Position numbers and translations under genes: made by a program
Shown: positions 1 through 12,539 of the stretch, piece by piece
Layout: every line of letters begins with the position of its first letter
How positions within the stretch are numbered: position 1 is the first letter of the stretch
Origin: Sphagnum magellanicum
Taxonomy: Eukaryota > Streptophyta > Sphagnopsida > Sphagnales > Sphagnaceae
NCBI GenBank assembly: GCA_021904315.1
Contig: CM038913.1
Coordinates: forward strand, 41,500 to 105,499
Length of the DNA: 64,000 bases
Reading direction: 5' to 3'
Notes under the pieces: model-generated
The model's database searches: none
Told to the model about the DNA's origin: nothing
The model's input: the letters and a program-made list of their open reading frames with translations, nothing else

Positions 1-3000
1 CAATAACCAAAATTCAATGGCATTTTTTTAATTTTGGCTTCTTGCCAATGTATCCATCGCAATTCATATACATATTGGTCATGTAAAAAACCTTCCACAA
101 TGTTTGATGAGACTTGAGCCATGTCAAACAACCTTAATTTGGGGAGGTGTACATTCTTGAACATCCCTAAAACCAAATTTTCATTTCCTTTCAATGATAA
201 ACCTTGTATTCTTGAAGCCACCTATCACATGAAAAATTACAACATATGAGTTTACACATATAACATTTAAATTATGTAATAAAATTAATGCGTTTTTTTA
301 ATATACAAATTTTAAATTATAGATTTTTAAAAAAAATTGATGTAGTGATGATGACCTTTTGTTCATGCAAAATATGTAAATATGTTTTGGGATCCCATAT
401 TCGATTATTTTCCTCTTGTATTGCAAATTTTCGACCCATATCTCGCAATTGGTCATGCATAAATAAATTTCCATCTTCGTTGATTTTTACAAGAGATCTA
501 ACTTTTAAGTTTTGCAATTCAAGTGTCGAAGTTTCAGAATCCCATATTTGAAGGGCTGTAATTTCTTTCAAATCACCAAAATAACAAGCAATATCCAAAA
601 ACATATCCTTTTCTGGTTGGGCTAAATCTCTGTAAGAAATCTCCAAGCTTTGCCAAAGCACACAATTTTTACCCCCATCCAAATTTTCCGCTCTTCGTAA
701 TTTTTCCAAGGCTCCGTTCCAAATTTGCAATCTTGTTTGCATATTGTAGCTTTGTTTCTTGTGCAAAAAACTACCCATGACTTCAAGGCTCAAAGGAAGA
801 CCGGCACATGCTTCCACAATCTTCTCAAAAATGTTTTCAAAACCTTTTTCCACTTGTTTTATATTGGGAAATGTATGGGATAAAAAAAGTTCCGTTGCTT
901 GTTTTTTGTTAAGATATGGCACTTCAAATTTTCCATTTGGATCTAGATGACCCTCTAAGACTCCCCAATTTCGACAAGTCACAATTACATCACTTTTTCT
1001 ATTTTTTCCTTGAAAAGTAAGAACTTTTGATAAATCATCGATAAGCTTTTCATCAACATCATCAATGACCACTAACACTTTCTTGGAAATCATGGTCTCC
1101 TTAATACGCTTAAGATCATCACCATTCACAACTTCCACGCCATTTTTTTTCCGGCAACACAAATCTTGTAGAAGTTGTTTTTTCAAATTTTCAATATTTT
1201 TTGATTTCACATCTGCCAAGAAACTAGATTTATCATATTGCTCATGGAACAAATGGTATATCTTTTTGCTCAAAGTTGTCTTTCCAATACCCCCCATTCC
1301 AACCAAACCAATAATAGATACCTTTTGTAACAATTTATAAGTCTCCTTTGCTTTTTCTTCTAAGCTCACCTCCCATGATGGTAGTGATGGAAGTTGTCGT
1401 GGATTCTGTTGTGATTCATGCAAATCTTATATTAATATTTTGATTGAAAGAAATATATGCCATATAATAATTATTTAAAATACATTAATTTTATTTTTTG
1501 TTAAGAATATATAAATTATAAAAGTCCCATGTTATTACATCATACGTCTTGATGACAATTTAATATCTTATCAACTTAGTATATTTGAAGTGAACACAAA
1601 TCAATGTTATGAATTAACAAAAAAAATTAAATTGAGTTTTTGTCACTTATACGTTCAATGTTAAATTTTACAAAAGTGTTATGAACACAACTTCCCAAGG
1701 TTGTCATGGCATTATTAAGTTCGTCATAACATGACATGCCATTTTGAACATTAACACAACCTAATGTCATATCAAAATAGGATGAACTTAGGTGAACTTA
1801 GGGTTAACTTGAATCAAAACCTTGATAAGGTTGTCAAGGGCAAGGGTTTAATCGGGAAAAAAATCTATGACAAGTGAAACGATGACAAAAAATGGGAAAT
1901 ATTCAAGTGATAAAAAATGACAAAAATTTAAGCAACTAAATTTTTTTGGTTTTTTTTTTTACTTCTAGGTGACCAAAAGAATTTTGGTTACCAAATCAAT
2001 GGTGAGGATCAACCTTGCCATTGATTGGATGATTGAAAATTAGTCAATGACAATTTAAAGAAAAAACATTTATCATTTAGTAATTAAAAGTTCAATTGAA
2101 TGACCAAAAATTGAAATTCAATAAATAATATATATATTTTTTCCAATCACTTGGTCAAAGAATTAAAAAATGAATGATCATAAAATTTTGGTCACAAAAT
2201 CAATGTTGTAGATCAATTCATTGACGATTGAACATTTCAAATAGATTGCTAGTTTTGTTTCTAGTTGTTATTAATTGGTTTTGGTTGCTTTAGTGATTTT
2301 TGGTTGCTAATGAATTGGCAACCAATTTTTTAAAATAATTTTTTTTCCGTCAACCAATTTTGATTGTTTAATCAACAATAAGGTTTATTTCCACCATTGA
2401 TTTTACGATTGAGATTTTAATCCCAAAACAAAAATGACTAACTAATTTCGATTGCTCACCTAATTTTTCGATCATTTGATTCTTTTGGTATTAATTATTG
2501 TTTCAATCATAATTTTTGGGGATGAGCATATCACCTTTTCTTGAAAAAGCATTGGGCATTCGACTTGATAGGTGTGTTAGAATTTCATGTGGATATGACA
2601 CTTGATGCAAAATCAACGTGTCATGTGCACTATGACAACCTATAAAATCTTTAAATTTTCCTTTTCATATAATGACTAACTAAAACTTTTGCATTGAAGT
2701 TGATGTCTCACCTTTAAAAAAATATTTAAACAATCCACCAATTTTGAGTAACTTATGTGCTCCCTTGTAGGTGGCTTGCAAATAGTCAAATGATTTGCGT
2801 CTTCAATTTTGTAATAATTATTACCAGATAATCGTTGGGCTGATGCATGTGGAACAAGAATTTCCTGCACATAGTTTAATGAGAATTGAAAATCAAATAC
2901 AAGCTAAACATATTTTCATTGACTTAAAACAAAATTTTGTCAACATATTTTTTTTTCAATTAAAAAAATGTTATGAAAAGCTTAAAACATAAGGACATAC

Positions 3001-4198
3001 ACACCAATTTCAAGCACATTCATTTGATTAGCTTCAATTCATCACATTTTTACACAAGGCTTGTGTAAAGATCTAAAAGATAAAATTGCAAAAAATTTGA
3101 ATTTCTACAAAAATATCAATATGCATATTTATTGAAGGTCATTGTATTGAAAAATTACCTCATCTTTGTTAATGGGTTGTCCTTCAACAAAAGCATAAAT
3201 GTTAAGATTGTCTTTTGATCGATCAAATTCCACAGAAAGTTGTTCCATTTTTTGATCTAAAACTTGAACATTCTTATGTAAGCTTTGTTGTGGTGCTGAG
3301 TGGGTCTTGTTCAAAAAACCCATTTCCTGGCATATTTGTGCAAAATACATTGAAAATGTTTTTGTCCCACCTTCATGTGGAACACCATAGAAAATTACCC
3401 CAATAAGGTTATCATAAAAATCCTTGGATCTTGGATTCATGGCTAAATCCAAATCAGTTGATGTTTTTTGATTCATGCGTTTTTGGATTTCCACCACTAA
3501 ACTTTTGATGATCAAGCCACCAAAGCTATGACCAACCAATACAATTGGAGCACACCAAAGGTTTTCATAGCTGTAGATGCAAACAATATTTATAATTAGA
3601 TTATGTTTCAATGTCATTCTTGTATTTAAACTCCATTTATGGCATAATATAAGGATATTCAAATCTCATAAAAGGTATAAAATGAAATATATTGAAATAT
3701 GTGTTATCAATATTTTCTATTAACATATTATCCCAAATTAAAAAAGAATTTTGCAACCTTGATAACTACTATAAATTACTAATGAAAAATATTACGAAAT
3801 TTGAAATCCATTGAAGTATGGAAGGTTATGTTAAACACATGTTTAAACATGCAAAACTTTCAAATATTAGAATTGGGAAGGACATTGTTTCACCTTTGAT
3901 TCAGCACCAAACTTTCTACAAGGTTCTTCCCAATATCTGTTACATCACCATTGACCCCAAAAATATTGGTATCATATGAAAGAGAAAGGATTTGGATATT
4001 TTCTCCCATGTCCTCAACCAACCATTCTTTTATCCAAAATGTACGGCGATCCTCTCCATTTATGTGGGTAATTGATGTCCATGTTTCTTTCCACGCATTG
4101 GAAATGTCCTTTCTAGAAACAATGCCGTGAAAAAAAATGATGACCAATTTCGGGTGTGTTAAAATGAAATTCGGATACACAATATGAACTGGACTTAT
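1..4198 (-). CDS. Alpha/beta-hydrolase-NB-ARC-LRR immune receptor (HNL-type NLR), partial
   Basis: Likely intracellular immune receptor with a nucleotide-binding switch. Exons I trace, all GT-AG and in phase: 4198-3894, 3570-3159, 2864-2712, 1405-356 and 221-1, the last running off the window. The first three encode about 290 residues of a SERAC1-like alpha/beta hydrolase: an FFHG oxyanion motif (residue 24-25), the nucleophile elbow GHSFGG (Ser117), an acidic candidate in FVEG (Glu231) and the histidine in EDANHL (His264). The fourth exon is a full NB-ARC: P-loop GMGGIGKTT (326 on), kinase-2 VVIDDVD (about 403-408), GLPL (492), an RNBS-D of TIR-NLR style (FLDIACYF), and MHD (606-608). The fifth exon starts the LRR linker. 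No stop or frameshift is seen. The first coding exon, upstream of 4198, was not identified. The hydrolase-NLR class is known from liverworts; what the hydrolase does is unknown. Confidence 0.92.
1930..2510. repeat. Short imperfect direct and inverted repeats in an NLR intron
   Basis: The intron between the hydrolase and NB-ARC exons contains repeated variants of a motif like TTTTGGTCACCAAATCAATG and its reverse complement, seen around 1950-2010, 2170-2220 and 2275-2400. It has the look of a decayed foldback element. No open frame is present. Confidence 0.45.
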
Positions 4199-5780
4199 CT
4201 GCAATTGACAAGATGATCAATACAACACAATTTGTAAAACATATCAACTTCTCTTTCATAGCTTTCAACCCTAAAACAATTCATCCATTTAGATCAAAAT
4301 AACATCCTACTTTCTAAATGAAAAAAAAATTGTGGTAAAGTCGAATTCACAATATTATATATATATGATACATTTTCATGTTCATAAAAACTCATTGGCA
4401 TAATTAAAAGCCTCATAAAAAGAAAATTGGAAATAAATAAATCTTGCAAACATCCTAAAAAATTTGAGGTCATAAAGGGTCCAAAATAATTACCTTTGGG
4501 TTTTCCAAATGAAACATTTTCATTTAAGAAATTTTATATTATTAGAAAAGATTAACAAAATGAGTTCAACTTGAATCCAAACACAAGGAAAAAAAAAGAC
4601 ATCACTAAAACCTGTAAAAAATTGAAAATAATAATGATAGATGGAAAATTAAAATTAAGAGCCAAATGACTCAAGGAAGGAGTTCACACATTCAATTGTT
4701 TTCAACATGTTAATAATGACCAAAATCATTTATGTATTGAATAATTTTATGTGTGTATATACTTTCACCAATTCTTATATGGGTGCATGCCCATGTCAAT
4801 TAATTGCAAAGGTGTTGGTTTCACATAGACACTAATTCAACTAGTCTACAAAAAAAAAAACAACATATGGGGAAACAAGGAAACTATGAAGAAAGGTGAA
4901 CACAACCATATGGACAAACCAAAAAGAGCAAAACATGGAATGATGAACTATACAAGATGTAAATAATCTAATTGAAATTCTCATTACAATGTCCCATTTG
5001 ACCAAGTTAATCGTATCCTAGTAGAATGCTAGACCTTGAACCATAGGCCAATAAAGGATTTTGAGCAATATTTCCCATTTCGAATGGTGATTATTTTTCT
5101 AAGCAAAAATAAGTTTATTCCCATTCCTAAAGGTTGTGTGCACGTTTCTTGGCATTGATATTTGGAAAAAAATACTATTGATAATGACTCATTTTTTGAT
5201 GTGTGGAAATATGTGAGGGATACTCATTTTGCTATGCTATGACTTAAAAGTGGCAAATATACCTAGCCCACATGTGGCTTATGTTAGCATCTTGCTCCTT
5301 AATCAAAACATGAAAATTTGACTATAAACTTTAATTAAAATAATTAAGAAAAGGCCATAGATCCATAATTTCCTCTTAGCTTATTTTGGTCAATCAATCT
5401 ATGTTAAAATGATGATTAAATCAATTACCACTTTTGCATATTCATAGAAACTTATCAACAAAATCATATGCCTCACATGTTGAATTTCTAATTTCTAAGG
5501 CATTACAAGCCTTGGACAATGATCTTCAAAGTTCATAGTGTATTCACACCAAGTTGAACAAGTTTTCCAATACTTTGTTAACAAATGGAATGACATTCCA
5601 CATATAATACATTAGTTCATGTTAGAGATTTCCCACTACTTATGATGCAAATCAAGTTAAAGTAAAAAATGACAAATGACCTACCTATAAGATGAGCAAG
5701 ATTTTCAATCTAAGATCCAACGTCAAAACAAGTTATTGAAAATTACAAACTAGGAAACAAACAACATGTGGATGAGGGGG
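4199..5780. other. AT-rich stretch upstream of the NLR, no gene recognised
   Basis: This flank should hold the promoter and probably the first exon of the hydrolase-type NLR on the minus strand. I could not find a convincing ATG exon that joins the 4198 acceptor in phase: an ATG at 4259 is in a different frame. Several poly-A runs and AT-rich low-complexity DNA are the only other content. Confidence 0.4.
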
Positions 5781-5789
5781 TGTACATGT

Positions 5790-6440
5790 GTGCACAATGG
5801 AAGAACCTCCAAACAAGTTTTGTGCAAACCATCAAACAAGAATCCAAACGTTACCTTCACTCATCATTGTTGGTGAACTATTTAAGGCCAACCAAACCTC
5901 AATGAGTTCTGAATTTTAATTTCCACAAGGTGGAAAGTGTGTGATCAAGACAAAGTTTTGTACAAAGAAAGTTCATCATCAGATCAACAAACAACCCCCA
6001 TCCTTTACTTCTTGTTCTTGTTAAAGAGAGATTTGAAGGTAGGTCGATCTCAATAGGTTCTATAGATAATCAGTAAGGTCCAGAAAGTGTGTATTAAAGG
6101 AAAAAAAAATTGTGAAAAGGAAAGCTTATCACAAAACCCTCAAACAACAAACCCTCCCACATCACATCCTTGTTGTTGACGAGGGCCTTGAAGGTTGGTC
6201 AACCTCATAAGGTTCCAAAACATGCTCAACAAGTTGAAGAGGGCCTTGAAGGTCGGTCAACCTCAAGAGGTTCCGAAACATGTTCAACAAGTTGCAAAGT
6301 ATGGACTAAAGTTTTGTGCAAAGAAAACTTATCACGAAAGCAAACATCTCTCTCCCCCTTCCAGCCCCTCAAATCCTTCCTTTGTCATTGAACAGAGATG
6401 AGAAGGTTTAGGCCAACCTCAACACGTTCTAGAAATCTTT
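5790..6440. repeat. Degenerate tandem repeat array
   Basis: Units share an order of motifs: AAAGTTTTGT(A/G)CAAAGAAA, then (A/T)TCA(T/C)CA, a CAAACAACAA block, then GAAGGT.GGTC.A.CTCA..AGGTTC. Copies are visible near 5940, 6040, 6120 and 6310. The clearest duplication is 6181-6236 against 6240-6296, about 58 bp and nearly identical. Overlapping open frames near 6170-6400 are produced by this duplication and do not look like genes. Confidence 0.7.
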
Positions 6441-9400
6441 TCCTCGGCACAAGTGCCAAGAGAAAGAGCCACAAACATATCACGAAGCGCCACGCTCGCG
6501 ATATCAGAGGTGCAACATCTCCTCTCCTTTTCTTCTTCGCGCCAAGAAGAACTTTTCTATTCCTCTTCATATTGTCGGCTCAAAATCCCCCTCCTTCCCA
6601 GATCTGTAATGACCTTTTCTTCTACTGTCTTGCCTCTGTCAACATTCTCTTCCTCTACTACCTTGCCTCCCTCTCACAAAAATATCTTCCTCTACTCTCT
6701 TGTCATACCTCAACAATCATTTTCTCGATTGTATTGCACTCTACCGACAATCTCATACTCTTGTCCTCCCCCCAAAAATCTTTCCTCCTTGATACCCTCC
6801 TCTTGTGCATCTTCTTCTTTAGCGTCTTTCACTGCTCTCCTCGAAGCGCGTTGAATGTGTGGTCACGCTGCCTTATCTGTTCCCAACCCTCGCGCGTCAT
6901 GCCTAGCCGTTCGCTGTACGCGTTTTCTTGGCATATTCGCTGCAGAATATTCCACCTACGCGTCTTTTCCAATCCAGTACAGTGTTTCAGTCGATTTCCG
7001 ATTCACTACCATGTTCAGGGCAACATGGCAGAGATATTACTCTGTATAACACACAGCTCGTTTGAAATTTGTTGCTATCCAGTTGTTGCAGCAACGATTG
7101 CAGAGAAAGAAACGAACTGATGCAGGGAGCAGAAAACCTGAAGAGAATTGTAGGCCAGAGGTGTTTCTGAACAGTGAATTTTCGAATTTCTACCAGTCCT
7201 AAACAGATGCAAAGGAGGTTATGGTCAGTTCTCAACTTCTTGAGAATACACATGGTGTAAGTGCATCATCAGATTGTGTTTATAGTCTCGGAATTTCTCT
7301 GATTCTATGATCAAATTTTCTTCTTAGTTTTGTTAGAACATGAGAATCTAGCAACAAACATTGAGATTGACAGTCAGTTTGAATTCATTGGATTAGGATT
7401 CCATCAGGTGGAACTGGATTGAAGTGAAAAAATGAGTTGTGGACATTTCCAATATATCAGTATGATGAAGAACATTGAGCACATTGATCTGCAGAAGTCA
7501 ACATAGAACAAACAACACTTACAGGTTCATTCACTCCCTCCCCAAATGCCAACAATGATCAGCTGAAAGGCAAATCAGATTGTGAATTCAAATCATGTTC
7601 AAATCATGATCTTGTGGAGTCCAATGATTCTGTTAAACCTTGATTGGCAGGTTGGTTTCATTGTTAAATTCATTCTGTAGTAATTGTTTCACAGGATTCT
7701 TACTTTGTTGATATTGGAAAATTTCAAAACTGAGAGTTTCTCCATTGAATGTGCTTACTGTTTGCATCTAACATCCAAAGATAGTTAGATTGGAGTTAGG
7801 AAAGAACTTGTATTGGATGATCAGTTTGCAGAGTTGAGCGTTATCAAAATCTAGGCTTCCCCCTTAAGTGCTCTTGTTTTGGGTTACCTGAGTTTAGGGT
7901 TTAGAGGCTCTTGGCACTGATCAGAAAGATTATGAAACAGTTCAGTTCATGGGTGTCAAGAAAAAAAGAAGCAGCCTTATTCAATGTTGAACTTTTTTGA
8001 GTCATGTATGTATCTTCTCCTGCAACCTTGTCAATTTGTTTCAGAGAATTGCTCAGCACTTATTCTCAACTTGGCAGATTTGGAACAGCTTCTGTTCAAT
8101 TCACAGCAATTGCAAGTGAATTCATGCCTTCAAACTTGTGACTTATCATGCAGTTGGGAAGGGATAAATGGACACTTTGTGCACTGAGCATAGCATATCA
8201 TGCAATTCCTTGAGCTGGCTTCAGATGGTGATCAGTCATCATGCACTGCTATGCAAATGCTGTTGGTAATGTTCTGCAGCTCAATGCACTTTACAGGTTT
8301 TTAAAATTTTGTTTCACAGCATTCCTATTCTGGGCATCAGCACATAAGAAGGCAGTCAGTGGCGGTATTCAATTCTGAAGTTCACGAAGAAGTTGGTTGG
8401 TTGACATTTAACATGACAGGTATGTTACATGCTGCTTGAGGAGAAAGCAGACTGCATCTTGACTTCTACTGGCCAAGAAGAGGTTGGGAGTTGCAGCAGT
8501 CATCAACGAGCAGTGCTCAGTTCAGTAGACCAGCTCCAGATTGTGAATGCAGTTGGTTCATGTATGCTAGGAGCTTCAATGGAGACAGAAAACTTGTTAG
8601 TGTTGTGCTGTTGAGAAAGTCTCTGTAAGTAATTATACTGATGTGATATTTTTGCCTTTTATAAAGCTTGTTTTTTCTTCATGACTACTCAACACTGTCT
8701 ATGTTCAATACTATTCAGGCCAATTGTTGTGTCTTGTTTTTATTACAAAGAACCAGTGATCAGTGTGTGGCCCTCTATAGACTTTGCTGTCTGTCATAGG
8801 TGAGCTTCACATTCAATGGTCTCCTTGGGAAGGACTCATTTCACAATCACAAGGTCACTCAGGTGTTTGAAGGGGACTTTTGTTTTCAGGCTGTAACATA
8901 TGTCTATGGTTCCTGTGTTTGCAAAGACCTTCCAGTGTTTTCCGAAAGCATGAGTGAAATGTGATCTGATTTGGTGTGAACTTTGAAGGATCACAGAAAA
9001 GGGTTCTCAATCTGGAAGCTGTTGTTTTTTCGCTCTTGGTTTGCTAGGCTCCTTTACATTTCATGGGATCTTATGAAAAAGAAGTCTGAAAGAGAGGACC
9101 TAATTCAGGCTATCTGAAGAAGCAGCTATCCAAAGGTATTGCATTGTTAGGAGGGTTTGATGATTGAAAGCATCAATTATGTGATCATCCAGGGTGAAGC
9201 ACTCCAACAGTGATCTTTCTATTTACCTCATGATTGTTTAGTTGAGGATCACTTGGGGGCACAGGGGTGACAAAGAAAAACCTTTTTAATCAAATCATAT
9301 GCAACTGCGTGAAGCTTTTAGATCATCCAGTATCTCAATAATGTACTATTGCACCAAAATAATCAATCACATACCGATTGTTTGAACAGGCTAGATTTTC

Positions 9401-11780
9401 TGGAACAGGACCCCAAGCTGGAGTGAGAACGAGGTGTGAATTTTTCAAATCAATTGCACTTCTTTTGTTGTCGCCAGATGCAAGAAAGGTTTTCGGAAGC
9501 ACCGCAACCAAAACATATTGCAGTTGTGTTCCATGTAGACATCTAACGCCCTGGACTTACCTCCTGTCCCCAGAGTAGGGGTTTCGACACTGTTACTGGC
9601 TCAATGCATTGAGAGAGAGAAAGAGCGAGCTTTTCTGTCTCCGGTTCGTCGATGGAGAAAGAGGAATTATCTCGCAATACTGGATCCTACTATCCTCCGA
9701 CGATTGTGCAAAGAATGTCGAATGGTGATATCTGATGATGTTTCATTATATGAACAATGCTTTTCGGTTCTCGACTTCACTATCCCCTAGAAGAACCTAG
9801 AGGAAGTCACAAACAGAAAGACAGCGAAGGTCTCAGTAGTTTTGCTTCCACAGAGCTGGCAAGTCTCTGACAAGACTCGCTTTCCGGAACAAAGCATTAT
9901 CAAAGATCACAGACCCACTTCGAGCACGATCCACATCTGATGAACTACGGCAAAACAGAAAACAACCCCCTGCTGCACATATGGGAAAGCCGAGCTGCTG
10001 GATTGCAAATCAAGCTGGAAGGAAAAGAAATGAAAAAAGCAGAAAACTTACGGCTAGTAAGGCCGTCGCCAAGAGGATCTAACAATGTCAAATCAAAGAA
10101 AAACGAAGTAGACAGACACTCCAGCGACCCGGGCCTGTTCTTTTCTTTGCACGCACTAGTATCCAGACCGGGTCCACGAAGTTAGCAGGACCCATAAAAC
10201 ATCTGAGCATGGATATCATTTGTGCGCACAAGAGTCGACGTGCGCAGCTACAGCTGCACAACGCTTGGAAGTTCTAGATTATGGAGTTGAAGGTGCACAA
10301 GATCTACAACCACAAAAACTCAGTCTCGCAAGAAACCCTACTCTTCACATCGACGCAGTCGCAATAGCCATCGAGACAACGTCGCTCCTCAATAGCATTT
10401 CTTGCCACGTACACCACCTATTTATTAAGGATGAGAGTTGTAACGAGTGACAAAGCTTATGGGTTGCTGGGCGTCCGATAAAAACCGTAATGGCCTCTGC
10501 CATATGGCTGGTGCCAACAAATCTAAACGGTGTTGGTGCAGAAACGATTCAGAAATCAGAAAACTCCCAATACACCCCCTACACAATTCCCCTTCAGTCT
10601 CGCTACAGAGGTTGTCACGAGGTTACAAACTTCTCCACGCCGAAACGCTTCCCCCCTGGTCTAAATACATGAGGTTACGAGCGAAGAATTTTGGGTTAAG
10701 GATATAGGAGAAAGTGTGGTGCCATTTCTTGCGATCAGAAATGAGAAGGATCTCAACACTAAACAATCACAAATCAGGTGATCCGGCAGATAATACCAAA
10801 CAGATGGCGACATTCAGTAATCATTGCATGATTTTCTGCGATTTCTGTCTTGCGCAGGAAAATCTTGATGAACAGAGAGAGGGGGGGGGCCTTTGTAGAC
10901 CTTAGAAGGTTTTGGTTGCAATTCCTCCCATGTTCCAGAAAGGAGAGAGGAAATAACTTTGGATCACCTAATAGGAGAACAGGACAACCTAGTCTTATCT
11001 TCACAATCTAGTTCTCATCTTTCTTTCCCCGTTGCAGCCTCGTTGAGACACACTTGCTGGCATCACCAACAGTGCCTGCAAGAACCAAAGACCCGAGAAA
11101 AATGGATTAAATTTGCATCCTTGACAGAGATTGTTCTCGAAGGTCTTATAGGTGGAATGTGCAGCCAGTGTGGAGGTGGTTGTTGTCCAGATTCTTGAAG
11201 ACAACTCTACAAAACTGTAGCTGATGAGGCCCATGTGCAAAACTGTTTGCCGACCAGCTTTCTTGCTATGGTGACAGAAGCAACAACACTTGTTATATAG
11301 CACCAATTCCATATCTCGGCACCAACAATCTTGCCAATCATCAAATAAAACACTCACCATACTCTTTGAATTTTCAGCAGCAATTCCAATCATAAGACGT
11401 TCTTACATGGTCTTCTACTTCAACTTGAGATGCTCTTTACAAATGTCTGTAACTCAATTACAGTAGTGACAAGTTAAAACCCTCACAATATTAGTTATTT
11501 TTACATGGCCGTGAGAAAAAATTAATTATCCTGACCATCTAAGGGAAGACCTTTTGCGGGAAAATAATAAAATCATTATCACCACCATAGTGTCCAGCAG
11601 ACAGATTCCTGTTGATTATATTTATGAGTTTCACTTCATTATTTTCTCTATGGGAAAAGCAAGCTGCGGGATCTGAAAAATTTAATGAAGGGTTTTGCAG
11701 GAACTAAAAAATTGTCTCCCATTGGCGTGGGAAAATTATGTGGGAAAATTTAATTATTTGCATTCTTCAGAAAGTTTGGG
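6441..11780. other. Less AT-rich region with no gene that I recognise
   Basis: Base composition here is closer to that of the gene islands than to the AT-rich intergenic DNA, which suggests decayed genic sequence. 6440-7000 is pyrimidine-rich on the plus strand. A short ATG frame at 9652-9735 (27 residues, beginning MEKEELSRN) follows a GA-rich leader and resembles a first exon, but I find no partner exon. The rest has many stops in all frames and no domain that I can name. Confidence 0.35.
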
Positions 11781-11784
11781 GTTT

Positions 11785-12120
11785 AACATATCTCTACAGT
11801 ATTCACTTCTTTCAGGCAGAGACCTGACTGTATGTTCACACCAGGCTCTTCTTTTCTGAGTAATTCAACATTTGCCTTGAGATCCCATTTGCCACCAGCA
11901 GCAAGGGGCTTGATTGCAGCCCATAGCCTGCAGCATTGCCAGGTTCTAAATCCAGAATTCGACTGGCAACTTGTTCTCCCATCTCCCAATTACAATGAAC
12001 TCTGCAAACCATGAGTAAGGCCATCCACACAAGGCCATTTTGGTTTGCAGGACATTGTATTGATGAAATCCTCTGCCTCTTGCAGATGGCATTTGAAGAA
12101 TGTAGGTTGGTTGATGAACG
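11785..12120 (-). pseudogene. PPR protein E-domain fragment, frameshifted
   Basis: The minus strand encodes the C-terminal end of a plant PLS-class pentatricopeptide repeat protein (organelle RNA editing or processing family). One frame gives LQEAEDFINTMSCKPK; after a shift another frame gives VWMALLMVCRVHCNWEMGEQ followed by RILDLEPGNAAGYGL; a third gives AAGGKWDLKANVELLRKEEPGV. Together these follow the E-domain order of the family, but at least two frameshifts and the absence of a usable upstream frame make it a pseudogene. No DYW domain was found downstream on this strand. Related PPR pieces lie at 12150-12245 (opposite strand) and 13450-13770. Confidence 0.82.
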
Positions 12121-12149
12121 GATCATATAGAGCAACTGTGAATTTAATA

Positions 12150-12245
12150 TGATTGTTAGTTGTAGCCTTTTTGACATGTATGCAAAATGCAAAAGCTTTG
12201 AGGATGTTTAACGAGTCTTCAACAAAATGCCCAAACTCATAGACA
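12150..12245 (+). pseudogene. Inverted PPR repeat scrap
   Basis: The plus strand reads LFDMYAKCKSFEDV, a stop, then RVFNKMPK. This is the hallmark DMYAKCG..EDA..VF.KMP segment of a PLS-class PPR repeat. It carries an in-frame stop and lies head to tail against the E-domain fragment on the other strand, so an inversion or a separate insertion must have occurred. Confidence 0.75.
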
Positions 12246-12539
12246 TTCAATTCACAACTAACTAAAATTATCTATTGATGAACATCCTTGCCTTATTTGA
12301 TTGTTGATAAACCTCCACATGCATTTAAGACTACTATAAAATTGACAAAATTCAACATCACTTTTTCTTGTATATGTTAATATATTTTAATGTTTTTTAC
12401 TGTCATGACCCTAGCTTTGGACTTGTGAACAAAACAAGGGCTTGCAAAGGTGCGAACAAAAAAAAAGCTCGAAAGTTACATTTTACATTCCCAAGAGTGT
12501 ACGAGAATGTGAAGGGATAAACCCACACATCCAAATGGG

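Noticed and set aside
6398-7120. 240-codon open frame on the plus strand
   Set aside because: It lies in a pyrimidine-rich stretch; Ser, Leu and Phe dominate, an overlapping frame is also open, and no motif is present.
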